In this document: positions 33,467 through 43,690 of the stretch, piece after piece
Numbering within the stretch: position 1 is the stretch's first letter
Layout of the letters: every line of letters starts with the position of its first letter
Source: Brassica napus
Taxonomy: Eukaryota; Streptophyta; Magnoliopsida; Brassicales; Brassicaceae
NCBI RefSeq assembly: GCF_020379485.1
Contig: NC_063439.1
Span: forward strand, 14,701,683-14,765,682
Length of the DNA stretch: 64,000 nucleotides
Direction of reading: 5' to 3'
Translations under genes and position numbers: made by a program
Notes under the pieces: generated by a model
Told to the model about the DNA's origin: nothing
The model's database searches: none
What the model saw: the letters and a program-made list of their open reading frames with translations, nothing else

Positions 33467-35102
33467 AGAACTGGAGCAATGGACGAATCTGCAGAGCATC
33501 TTCGAATGCAAGTTCTTTAGGAAGCCTTCTCACCATCTTGCTAAAACCTATCAGCTGCTCTTCACTAATGGGATCCATCAGATGTCTAGGTGGAATTGGA
33601 TAGGGAACTTTGGGAACATAGACTCGAGATGGTGGAGTCTCAGCAGGTTCGCTAGGAGCAATCACTCCAGAGCTAGCAGACTGCTCTGTGTTCTCTTCTG
33701 CGACTAGAATAGTCTCAGCAAACGGCTGCTCTACCGGATTACAGTGCTCAGTCCTAAGATTTTTATCAGTTCTTCCAGGGAGCGTCTCTTGTTGCCTCTT
33801 GACACTCTCAGCTGTTTGAGCAAGCTGAACATCGATCTTTCTTATATGGATCGCAAGATTGTCATACTTGTTATTCAACTCAGTGAACATGTTGCCCATC
33901 CTGGTATCCATTTCTATGGTTACCTGATTCAACGCCTTGGCCTGAACCTGCTGACCCTGCAACAATTGTTGCATCATCATACCCAGACCCTTCAGCTCAT
34001 CTGGTTGACTGTTCCCGTTAGCTGGAACAGCTTGCTGATTGCTCTGCGATTGTCGCTTGTTCTGGTTCTGAATATGCCCAGCCGTAGCTTGCTCCATGCT
34101 GAAGACGTGCCCTTGGTTGTTTTTCAGTAGCTGATCAACCTTGGGAGTCAGCTCATCTATTTTCTGGGCGTCAGAACTGTTCCCTTTCATGGAGCAATCA
34201 CTCTCCTCTTTCTTATTAGCTGAGCTAGCAGCCATGTTCTCAATCAGCTTAAATGCTCCAGCAGTGGTTTGAGTCATGAAATCTCCATTGCTCGCATAGT
34301 TTAGAGCACCTTGGTATTTCCAGTCCATTCCATCATAGAAAATGTCCAGGAGATAATCATCATCAAATCCATGGTGAGGACATTCTCTGCGATAGTCATT
34401 AAAGCGCTCCCATGCGTCGCAGAAAGGCTCATCAGTGAGCTGTTTGAAGGAAGTGATCTTGTTCCTCAATGCAGCTGTTCTCGCCTTAGAGTAGAAATAA
34501 CTGAGGAACGCTGATCGGACCTGTTCCCATGAAGTGAGAGAGCCGGTAGGGAGAGAGTTCAACCATCGTGCAGCTTTTCCATCAAGAGAGAATGGGAATA
34601 ACATGCACCTGATGTAATCTGGTGGAACACCATTAGCGCGAGTGAAACTACAGACTTTTTCGAAGCTCTCAATATGCTCCATTGGAATTTCTGTAGAGAG
34701 ACCAGAGAACATTTTTCTCTGTACTAGACCGATCAAAGCAGGCTTGATCTCGAAGTCCTGCCTGGTACAGGGTGGAGGAACAATGGCAGAGCGCGTAGTA
34801 GGGATGTTGCAAGGAAGGTTTCTCTGCCCGATTGGAACAGTCTGCACCTGTTGTTCCTGCCGCGCAAGAGCAGCCTGTTCAGCAGCATCCTGCTGAGCTT
34901 GGATGGTCTGCTGCATTTGTTGCATCTGCTGCTGCATGAGTGCCATAGCCGCAGCGAGATCATCCTGATTGGCGTGATCATCCATAGTGGTGTCAGTTTG
35001 CCTTGGATGTTGACGATTTGTTCTTTCTAACCTTGCTAGCTCCTGGTTGGTAAATGTAACTAACTCTCCTTGTGCGTTTCTCCGAGTATGTCTACTGGTC
35101 AT
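33453..35102 (-). CDS. Gag of the LTR retrotransposon
   Basis: An intact 549-codon frame starts 112 bp inside the 5' LTR. Residues about 45-90 are Gln/Met-rich coiled coil. Residues about 125-300 are the Retrotrans_gag domain, with LFPFSLDGKAARWLNSLPTG and SWEQVRSAFLSYFYSKARTA blocks. The second half is Gln-rich and ends in a conserved PRRLPKELAFEDALQIRPLL-like region. No CCHC zinc knuckle is visible. Gag forms the particle that packages the element RNA. The frame looks undamaged to its stop at 33453, where in relatives it would continue into protease. Confidence 0.92.
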   Translation of the reverse strand: MTSRHTRRNAQGELVTFTNQELARLERTNRQHPRQTDTTMDDHANQDDLAAAMALMQQQMQQMQQTIQAQQDAAEQAALARQEQQVQTVPIGQRNLPCNIPTTRSAIVPPPCTRQDFEIKPALIGLVQRKMFSGLSTEIPMEHIESFEKVCSFTRANGVPPDYIRCMLFPFSLDGKAARWLNSLPTGSLTSWEQVRSAFLSYFYSKARTAALRNKITSFKQLTDEPFCDAWERFNDYRRECPHHGFDDDYLLDIFYDGMDWKYQGALNYASNGDFMTQTTAGAFKLIENMAASSANKKEESDCSMKGNSSDAQKIDELTPKVDQLLKNNQGHVFSMEQATAGHIQNQNKRQSQSNQQAVPANGNSQPDELKGLGMMMQQLLQGQQVQAKALNQVTIEMDTRMGNMFTELNNKYDNLAIHIRKIDVQLAQTAESVKRQQETLPGRTDKNLRTEHCNPVEQPFAETILVAEENTEQSASSGVIAPSEPAETPPSRVYVPKVPYPIPPRHLMDPISEEQLIGFSKMVRRLPKELAFEDALQIRPLLQFFKHL

Positions 35103-35193
35103 GCACCTGGAAAATTAGCTGCAACAAAAAGGATAAAGCAAGTTAGAGGTCTTAGACTAAATAAATAACCGAAAAATAAAGGTAAAAAGATGG

Positions 35194-35211
35194 TCCCCGG
35201 CAACGGCGCCA
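35194..35211 (-). other. Primer-binding site, tRNA-Asp(GUC) type
   Basis: The minus strand reads TGGCGCCGTTGCCGGGGA, complementary to the 3' 18 bases of plant tRNA-Asp including CCA. It sits 3 bp inside the 5' LTR. This is the primer site of Athila/Tat-lineage Ty3/gypsy elements. Confidence 0.9.
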
Positions 35212-35214
35212 ATT

Positions 35215-36418
35215 TGATATTACGTGTATACGCACACCAAATAACCTAATGTGCACACTACCACAATCGAATGGTATGTCGATGTAGCACTTTAGGATCG
35301 AATCCACAGAGACCAACTATTACACTTTATCTTTATGGGATCAATATCAAGCTAAAACAATATGGGGGTTTTAAAGTTGAGGAATCGTAACAAACAAGTA
35401 ATAGATTGAATTAAAGTTTTCAGATGATTAAAAATGCTAGCCTAGGGTAGTTTGATCGGGTGTTAAACAAGTGTGAGCCAAACAATTATTCAAGTTTAAT
35501 TAAGAGCAAGTCTAGAACTCGGATCACTCAAGTAGAACAGCCCATTGTCGTGGAACTGCCCCATATGCTGATCGATCTTGATACCTAAACTCTCGTTTGG
35601 ATCAAGATGCGACAGCAAGCAATAGAGATCAAGTCCGATAGGTTCACCAAACACCCTAATATCTACTTTCGCTGATTAGGGATGCTAGGCTCATTCATAA
35701 CAGATCTAGCAACCTATTACACGGTTAATGAACAGGTTAAACCTAGGATCTAACATTAAGCGGCCAGATTAATGCAAGCATTAAGAACAGTTATGAATGA
35801 AGACAATCAATGGTTTCACTTATCTATGTTTAACTCACGGATCTAACACCCGAACACCCTAGACTAAGCAAATTGACTACTCAGCCATGAACAGAGAAAA
35901 CATAGAGATCAATTCTGAATAAGACTTCATGTAAATAAAAGAGATAGAAAGAGGGTTCAGGATAATCTTCTCTATGGTGAGAGAGATGGAGCATTCTCCC
36001 TTTACAATCCAAAAGCACAAAAGTCTCCAATGGTTTTTCTTCTGTCTAGAATAGCGTAGAATGATAAAGAGAAACAGAAAATATGATATATCAAAGCCAC
36101 AGGCGGCTGGGAGAGAAAATAGGGATAATTAGGGCAAATCCCGTAATGATTGTAGTTTCCTAAAAAATCTCTGCCGCTGGAACACTCACTCGGAACAGTC
36201 ACTCGGGTTGCTCCGCTATCCGGAACAGTCATCAAGACTGTTCTGCGTGAAAATCACCAAATTGCATTGTTTCCTGCCTCTTTTGTTCCAGCTGATCCAT
36301 CTCCCATCCAATGCAACTCCAGACCTGTAATGACTCCAAAAGGACTAGGAAGACTCGATAAAGACTTGAAAACCAATTTAAAAGCATATATACAAGATGT
36401 ATAAAACACCATATATCA
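35215..36418 (-). repeat. 5' LTR (1204 bp) of the gag-protease element
   Basis: TGATATTACG...ATATATCA, about 13 substitutions from 29676-30879 and no length difference; ten of the differences are transitions. Confidence 0.95.
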
Positions 36419-39099
36419 ATAAGTAACTTCAAGATATGTAAAACTCATATTTAAAAAATATGTTCTCTCCCTTAGTTTTACTAAATTTGACTAAGTTTTT
36501 CAACGCAAACTTATAAAAAATATGATATGCTTTGACTAGTTACTATTGTTTGTTTCCATCTCTTAAGTATTATTGTTATAGACAATAATGATGACTATTG
36601 TTATGAGTTGGAAGAAGGGTTAAATGCTTCTTAAAATGTTGTATCAATATGAAGCTACCAACATTCTTGTTTATTAAGATGAAAAAAAGGACATTGGAGT
36701 TTATTATTGCATATGAGAGATCCAAAGATAAGAAAAAGGCTACTGAAGTCTATTATTTCATTGATTTGTAAATGTGTAAGCACATTGTTAGCACATTTAA
36801 TACATCTTGGAAAACATTATTACTGATTTTACAAAAAATTCACAACTAAAAGAGTATACATGCAATTCACAAAACATACCACAAACAAAACTATTATAGA
36901 TCATTCATCTACAAAGACAAGCTTGGATTCCACTTTGAGTAGACAAGACCAAACGACTTTTAAGAAGTCCAGACGACTTCCAGACGACTTCCAGGAAGTT
37001 CAGACGACTTTGTCAGAAGACTTTTAGGAAGTTCAGATGACTTCCAGACGACTTTACAGGAAGTCCAGACGACTTTTAGGAAGTCCAGACGACTTCCAGA
37101 CAACTTCCAAACGACTAACAGATAAGTCGTCCCAGAAGTCTTCCAGATCTGAAAAACCTGCATATTAAATCCAGATATGAAAAACCTGCATATTCAAAAA
37201 CGTTCAAATGGCTTAAAAACAGGAAAAAAAAATGAGTGGAAGATTAGATAAATCTACCTTTACAGAACACACAAAAATACATATCTAAAAATAATAGATC
37301 TACCTTTAAATTAGTGGAAGATGAGTACCATCTAATTAAAAACCTGCAAAAAAATAGATTAGTAAGAAAGACATGAGACAAAATTAAAAAATTCATATAA
37401 AGTTTGGTGTTTTCAAGTCAAAGAGATTAGAGTGGGTTTGGAGAGTTTTGGTTTGGGAAAAAAGTAAGAACTTTATACAACAAGAAGTTACCAAATGAAG
37501 AAAAATCAGACATAAGAACTTACCAAAACGCTCAGAAAAATCCAGACGACTTCCTAGAAGTCCAGTCGACTTCCTAGAAGTCCAGACGACTTTGTCAGAA
37601 GACTTCCAAGAAGTCCAGACGACTTCCAGACGACTAATAGGTAAGTCGTCCCAGAAGTCTTCCAGATCTGAAAAACCTGCATATCAAATCCAGATCTGAA
37701 AAACCTGCATATCCAAAAACGTTCAAATGACTTAAAAATAGAGAAAATGGGTGGAAGATTAGATAAATCTACATTTATAGAACACACAAAAATTCATATC
37801 TAAAATTAATAGATCTACCTCTAAATTAGTGGAAGATGAGTACCATTTGATTAAAAACCTGCAAAAGAGATAGATTAGTAAGAAATACATGAGACAAAAC
37901 TGAAAAATTCATATAAAGTTTGGTGTTTTCAAGTCAAAGAGATTAGAGAGAGGTTGGAGAATTTTAGAATGATGAACATTACATTTTTGTTGCAGCCATT
38001 TGAGAGGAGGAGAGAGAATGTGTAAATTTTTCTTTATATAGGGAGACAAAAATCCAATTAGGTTAAATATTTTTTTGACTCAATAGACTTCCTGGACGAC
38101 TTACATTTCAGTCGTCTGGTGAAGAAATTTAAGCAGACGACTTACATGTAAGTCGTCCAGAAGAGTTTAATATTTTTAGCGGGAAATTAAATATTTTTAG
38201 CGGGAAACTAAAATAGAAGACTTTCCAGACGACTTACAAGTAAGTCGTCTGGTTTAAATCATTTAAGCGGAAAAATAATTTTTTAAAAAAATTTTAGGCG
38301 GGAATATTTGGACGACTTACATGTAAGTCGTCTGTTTTAATTTCTTCACCAGACGACTGAAATGTAAGTCGTCCGAGTAAAATGATCCGGTTAGGTTAAA
38401 ACGTACATTGGTAAAATATAAGGTTTGATACGATGTGGACGACTGAAATATACGTCGTCCGGGTAATTTATTCAACAGACGACTGAAATATAAGTCGTCC
38501 ACACCCTAAACATAACCCTAAACTTAATTATCTAATTAAACACTTTATAAAACCAAATCAAACTTGAAAAGTGTTTACTATACACAAAAATAAACAAATA
38601 TAGGTGAAAACTAATTTTTGAAAAAAACATTTTAGTTTTCCAAAATCTAACCCTAACAATACATACAATACTACAACATATGTTTGCCAAACTCCTAAAC
38701 CAAAGTATTTCATGATTCTCTACTTCCACTCATCTATTTTCAAAACAAATCAATTTTATCATATCTTAATTTATATCAGTTAAAACTGTTTATAATTACT
38801 TGATTATTATTTTTTACGCATCAAAATATTTTTTTTACAAGATTTATAAATTATTTTTAAAATAAACTGGTACCAGACGACTTACACTTCAGTCGTCCAG
38901 ACGACATCCAACATCTCAGACGACTCAGACGATTTACTGGGGCTATATTCGTAAAAATGGCTTCTGTTTTTTTGTTTGGTCACAAGGGGCTGAGCTGTAT
39001 TTTCACTAGGCTTTTAGGTTAATTTTACATTTGATTCAAATTTGGGTATAGGTTTGGGATAAAAAAATCAAGTTGTGGGGTAGTTTTGGCAAAAACCCC

Positions 39100-39355
39100 A
39101 ATAAATAATAAGTAAATATGCAATTTAAGAAAAAATAAATAATAAGTATATATACAATTTAAGAAAAATAAATAATAAGTAAATATGCAATATAAGAAAT
39201 GGAAATACTGCATTAAACATCTATATGAAGAATATATAGTTTTATGTTTTTATTATTTTCAAATATTTTTATAAGTAGATATACAATATAAGAAAAACAA
39301 GCATACAATATAAGAAATAGAAACATTACAATAAGCATCTATCATAATATTATCA
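39100..39355. repeat. A-rich tandem repeat flank of MULE 2
   Basis: Continuation of the AAGTAAATATACAATTT-type repeat seen at 23720-24014. Confidence 0.75.
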
Positions 39356-40618
39356 CTAGATTTTGAGCCGAGCTTTAAAAGCACGGGATAGTATGCATTA
39401 TCGTATTCTAATAAAAATTTGTCAAATTCTTTGTTAAGAATGATAAAATGGTAGATCCACCTTATTTAGATCTGTTTCATTTTTGGCGAACACATTTATT
39501 TCTTGACCGTTTGAACGTATTTACTTTTAAGTTCTTAATAGTTTTATCCATTTAGATTCATGTAATTGTATTGATCATCTATTTAAACCGGTTTGAGTTA
39601 ATTTTGAGTGACCAAAATCATTTAGTTTTTAGAAAAATAGATTTGTATTGTATTTTTCTTAAGAAATGTTTAATTCATTTCTAAGAAATTGAAAAAAGTA
39701 TTTAGATTTTTATTTTGAAAAATAGAAAATTAAATCAATGTAATTCATGTATAAAAAATTTAGTATCTACAGTTGTCATGCTTAGCAGGTTCAAAATAAT
39801 GTAAATTTAGTTAAAAAACAATAAAATAAAGTTAGTAAGAAATTGATACACGTAGAAAATTTACATCGTGAAAGTGAACCAGCCTCCACATAGATCAAAC
39901 GAAATCATAATTATTCACAATAACTTCTAACCAAGATTTGAGAATATTAAATAAATTTAAAATTAGATATGATTGTATATATATATATATATATATATGA
40001 TATTTATAAAATCGTTTTGTTAAGTATTAAATGATTGAAAGATTGCAATCTTTTCAATTAGCTAAATATTAGGTAATTTAATGTAATACCTACGATTTAT
40101 AAGAAAACTCATATTTATCATCTTTTTTGTAAATTCATTTATTAAAATTAATTATATTTATGAGTAAAAAAGAAATGAAAGTAGATGTGTTTAAAGGTTA
40201 TTTCAATTTTAATTCATATAGGTACTTCAATTTTAATAATATAGATAGGAAAACACGTTAAGCTATTTTAATATTTAGGTTTTTAGTATTTTTAGGGAAT
40301 ACCTTGGAGCGTATAAGGATTTTCAAAATTAAAATATTGTTAATATTTTGACTTTTTAAAATGATGAGACAAATTTGGTTACCATAATTTGGAAAATCGT
40401 TTTAAATATATTTATATTTTCCAAAACCTATTAAAATAATAATGATTGTTGATATGCCATATATATAGTTTTCCATATATATATAAAATCTGTTACATTT
40501 CTTGCCAATTTTAGTTCAAAATTCTAAAAATAAAGAGTAGTATTGTCTTGTAAATATGATAAAAACTCAAGGGCATAATCCAAAATTTTAAAATAGGATC
40601 CTGCATTAATAGTATAGA
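39356..40618 (-). mobile_element. Helitron-like element, non-autonomous
   Basis: On the minus strand it starts TCTATACTATTAATGCAGGA after an A and ends CTAG before a T. Inside the 3' end is an imperfect hairpin around CCGAGCTTT...AAAGCACGG (39370-39393). No gene lies inside; a TA microsatellite is at 39970-39995. Its right end abuts an integrase relic exactly. Confidence 0.62.
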
Positions 40619-40621
40619 TTT

Positions 40622-41290
40622 GATCAGTGTCAGAGGCACGCTCCAGTTTCCAAACTCCCTCCAGAAAACCTCAAATCCATAAGCTCATCGTGGCTCTTCA
40701 GAAAGTGGAGCATGGATATAGTGGAGAAATTCCCTATGTCGCCGGGGCAGAAGGTCTTCCTTCTGGTAGTTACTGACTTCTTCTCAAAATAGGTCGAAGC
40801 AGAAGCACTCAGCCGGATAACAGACATTCAGATCCGCAAATTCCTATTGACAAACGTAATCGCTCGATTCGGGTCCCCCAAGAGATCGTCACCGAGAACG
40901 GCAATTCACAAGCCACAACTTCAATGAGTTCTTCAAGGACTGAGGCATAAAGCTTACCTTCGCCACACTTTGAGACCTCCAGTCTAACGGACAAGCCGAA
41001 TCCATGATCAAGACCATGGTCAATATTCTTAAAAAGCGACTGGAAGGTTCTCACGGGAAATGGGCAGAAGAACTGCACGGAGTCCTCTCGGCTTACCGGA
41101 CCACTCTGAAGACAGCAACGCATGAAACTCCTTACTCGCTAGTCTACGGCTGTGAGGCCATAATACCCACATAGATGCATGTGAGAACAACGGTCTCAAG
41201 GTCTACCTCTCAAGAAGATAATGATGAACTGATGATGTTGAGCCTCGACCTACTCCCCGAAAAGAGAGAGGCCGCTCGACTAAGAAACTG
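40622..41290 (+). pseudogene. Gypsy integrase relic
   Basis: It begins in the second half of the HHCC zinc finger (QCQRHAPVS), then SMDIVEKFPMSPGQKVFLLV with the first catalytic Asp, DFFSK, a TAG in place of Trp, VEAEALSRITDIQIRKFL, and ARFG. After a frameshift come EIVTENGN (the second Asp is now Glu) and, in another frame, NGQAESMIKTMVNILKKRLE with the catalytic Glu. YSLVYGCEAIIPT and DELMMLSLDLLPEKREAARL follow as the C-terminal part. Coding ends where the palindrome array starts. The left truncation coincides with the Helitron end at 40618. Confidence 0.87.
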
Positions 41291-42404
41291 GTCGCTACGT
41301 AGCGACCGAGCTCTCCCCGAAGCTCGGTGCTACGTAGTGACCGAGCACGTTCACGGCTCGGTCGCTATGTTGCGACCGAGCGCTCACCGAAGCTCGGTCG
41401 CTACGTAGCGACCGAGCTCTCCCCGAATCTCAGTCGCTACGTACCGACCGTGCTTTCTTAAAAAATCGATACGACACGAATCCATGCATTCTCGTCTACT
41501 CTTTAATGCTATCTCCCGAAGACCATAGCCAACCCATTTCATGTTTCTCATCATTTGAAGTCATCAATCGAACTTTATGATAAAAACCGCGGAAAGTTCA
41601 TTTTTATCGAAAGAAGCCGTAATAAACGTTTCGAGTCAAACAACGGCCGAAAGAGACCTAAGACGTGACTCGAAACCCACTTACGAGTTCTTAACCAAAA
41701 GCCCATAAACCGTTGGACGGTTTATGCTTGGTTCGCAAGGAAAGATAAATGTCAAGTTTCCGCGGATAAATACAAAGTTTTCGAAGATAATTACAAAAAT
41801 CAGGAAAAACGGAATATCTCTATTTTTAAGCTATGACGGCTTAAGGACAGAAGAGGAAAAAAGCGTAAACCGACCTAGGAGTGATTATATAAGGAGTCCT
41901 AGGCGAGAGTCACAGAGACGAGTTTCTAAACTCAGAATTCTCTGCATTTAGAAATTTTAGGCTTTATTCTCGACAAGTTCGGTTTCTATGACTGGCACTC
42001 AATTACTAGACAAACTCGTCCAGCCAGTTCGATTTCTTGTCCAGCTCTATCAATTGAACTACCTTCGGCTTGATCCTCGAAAGGGGTACGTAGGCAGCCT
42101 TTAACAAGGTTCAGTCCGAAATCAACTAGGTTTGAGCTTTTAGGCCGCTAGAACTAAATAACTCGCTGACAGCCTTTGCGGTCAAAGCTTTTATGTTCTC
42201 TTGTAATGATCGCAATGCTCTTACGCGGACTCGAAATAAGATTTACTATTTTCTCTAAGCTCGTTTGTTATCTTTTCATGATTTCCGCATATATTTGGTC
42301 ACTTGTCGTTGGCTCTCGCAGAGATCCGGGACCTCTGGGAAATTAGGGTTTTCCTAGTTTCCTAATTTAATCGTAAATCTACAGTGCGAATTTCGGTTCC
42401 CACA
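41291..42404 (+). repeat. 5'-truncated LTR of the palindrome-array family, plus strand
   Basis: The stretch starts inside a degenerate palindrome array (41291-41455) and ends ...GGTTCCCACA, matching in reverse the LTRs at 53687 and 61038 (TGTGGGAACC). It has a TATA-like TTATATAAGG at about 41886-41895. The usual LTR start (TGTTGGGGTC) is missing; instead integrase sequence runs straight into the array. It is followed immediately by a primer-binding site and a gag-like leader. Confidence 0.75.
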
Positions 42405-42477
42405 GTTTGGCGCTAGAAGGAGGGGGGGGGTACGGATTACTCTAACTCATAGCCGCAAAACGCTTGATCAAGATAAT

Positions 42478-42697
42478 GTCTGGAAATACGAAAGACAAAA
42501 TCGCAGTTCGCAACAACGCTGGTAAGAAAACTCCAGCAGCCACTGCGCCTATGGTCAACGCTTACGCAAACGCCACAGTTCTTGAGAAAATCAAAAACAT
42601 TGCCGCGACTTTTCGCCACAGGAAGTGCAATGAAACGAGCTCGCGATTTCTCTTTCTAAGCACAAAGGAAAACAATAAATCTTATCAAACCTCGTAA
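42478..42697 (+). CDS. Short gag-like leader ORF of the element
   Basis: The 73-codon frame starts MSGNTKDKIAVRNNAGKK and contains PMVNAYANATVLEKIKN and AATFRHRK. The minus-strand copy at 60994 has the closely related [18 protein letters not shown] and ATFRHRKS. Placement 70 bp after the LTR suggests the start of an old gag. No domain is recognised, and the frame stops before the array. Its conservation between two copies is the only evidence that it matters. Confidence 0.45.
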
Positions 42698-42851
42698 GTT
42701 TGGCCCATTACCGAACAAAAGAAATTTCAATGCGTAAGGATCTTACTAAAATACGTTTTCCGAAAACTTTTCGGAAGGGTAAAACTTGTTCTCCCAAAAA
42801 ACCGCAGAAAACCCCTAGTTAAATCGTGGAAACAGGAAGCACAGTAAATTG

Positions 42852-43047
42852 ACCGAGCGTGCACAAGGGTCGGTCGCTACGTAGCGACCGAGCACGCACA
42901 CAGCTCGGTCGCTACGTAGCAACCGAGCACGCACACAGCTCGGTCCCTACGTATCGACTGAGCATGCACCCAGCTCGGTCGCTACGTAGCGACCGAGCAC
43001 GCACACAGCTCGGTCGCTACGGCTCGGTCGCTACGTAGCGACCGAGC
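42852..43047. repeat. Palindrome array (plus-strand element, internal)
   Basis: About six copies of CGGTCGCTACGTAGCGACCG or near variants, joined by AGCACGCACACAGCT-type linkers. Confidence 0.9.
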
Positions 43048-43080
43048 TCAAGCCAACTCTCCACTCGCTACGTTCCGACC

Positions 43081-43690
43081 TGTAAGGCCTCAGAAAGGTC
43101 CTCATTTGCGTTCGCTTTTGAATCCTCATCGAAACGCTTTTCGTTTCGTCTGAATCGGAGTTTCCGTTGAGATTTTACGACGAAAACAAGTAGGACTCTT
43201 CTTGGCTTGCTTCTACTCGCTATGTAGCGACCTGTCAGACCTCCACTCGCTACATAGCGACCTGTCAGGCCTCAGAAAGGTCCTCCTTTGCGTTCTATTT
43301 TGAATCCTCATTGAAACGCTTTTCGTTTCGTCTCAATCAGAGTTTCCGTTGAGATTTTACGACGAAAATAAGTAGGACTCTTCTTGGTTTACTTCTACTC
43401 GCTACATAGCGACCTGTCAGACCTCCCGCTCGCTACATTGCGACCTGTCAGGCCTAAGAAAGCTCCTCCTTTGTGTTCTCTTTTGAATCCCCATCGAAAC
43501 GCTTTTCGTTTCGTCTCAATCGGAGTTTCCTTTGAGATTTTACGACGAAAACAAGTAAGACTCATTTAAACTCCTTTGCTTGCTCCTACTCGCCCTTACC
43601 TCCATCTTTGTGTTCTCCTTCAAATCTCGATCGAAACGTCTCTTGTTTCGTCTCGATTGGAGTTACCATTGAAACTTTGCGATAAAAAAA
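43081..43690. repeat. Tandem repeat of about 182 bp (plus-strand element)
   Basis: Three to four diverged units containing CGTTTCGTCTCAATCGGAGT, TTACGACGAAAACAAGTAGG and half-palindromes CTCGCTACATAGCGACC. The same unit, reversed, fills 58660-59935. Confidence 0.85.

Larger units (their letters stand above)
29676..36418 (-). mobile_element. Non-autonomous gag-protease LTR retrotransposon (TR-GAG-like)
   Basis: A complete 6743-bp element with two 1204-bp LTRs and a perfect 5-bp duplication, ATAAG (29671-29675 and 36419-36423). On the minus strand it reads: 5' LTR, a tRNA-Asp-type primer site, gag, protease, a noncoding stretch containing the GGGAGGCAACCC block, polypurine tract, 3' LTR. RT, RNase H and integrase are absent, so it must use enzymes from elsewhere. 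The layout matches the terminal-repeat-with-gag class of plant elements. It interrupts MULE 2. The LTRs differ at about 13 positions (1.1%), so it is recent. Confidence 0.92.
28163..39099. mobile_element. Mutator-like element 2, interrupted by an LTR element
   Basis: Ends GGACTTTTTGCAAAATTGAC and, reversed, GGGGTTTTTGCCAAAACTAC, flanked by a perfect 9-bp duplication AATAAATAA (28154-28162 and 39100-39108). Removing the LTR retrotransposon at 29676-36418 and its 5-bp duplication leaves about 4.2 kb, collinear with MULE 1, including the inverted repeat (28750-29070 with 29245-29570) and the direct repeats on the right. Its distinct target duplication shows it inserted separately from MULE 1, 24 bp away. 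Confidence 0.78.

Noticed and set aside
32570..34896. Plus-strand frames of 67-129 codons
   Set aside because: Antisense shadows of the intact gag and protease frames.
24024..39099. Tandem duplication of one 4-kb block
   Set aside because: Each copy has its own 9-bp target duplication and inverted ends, so two insertions explain it better.
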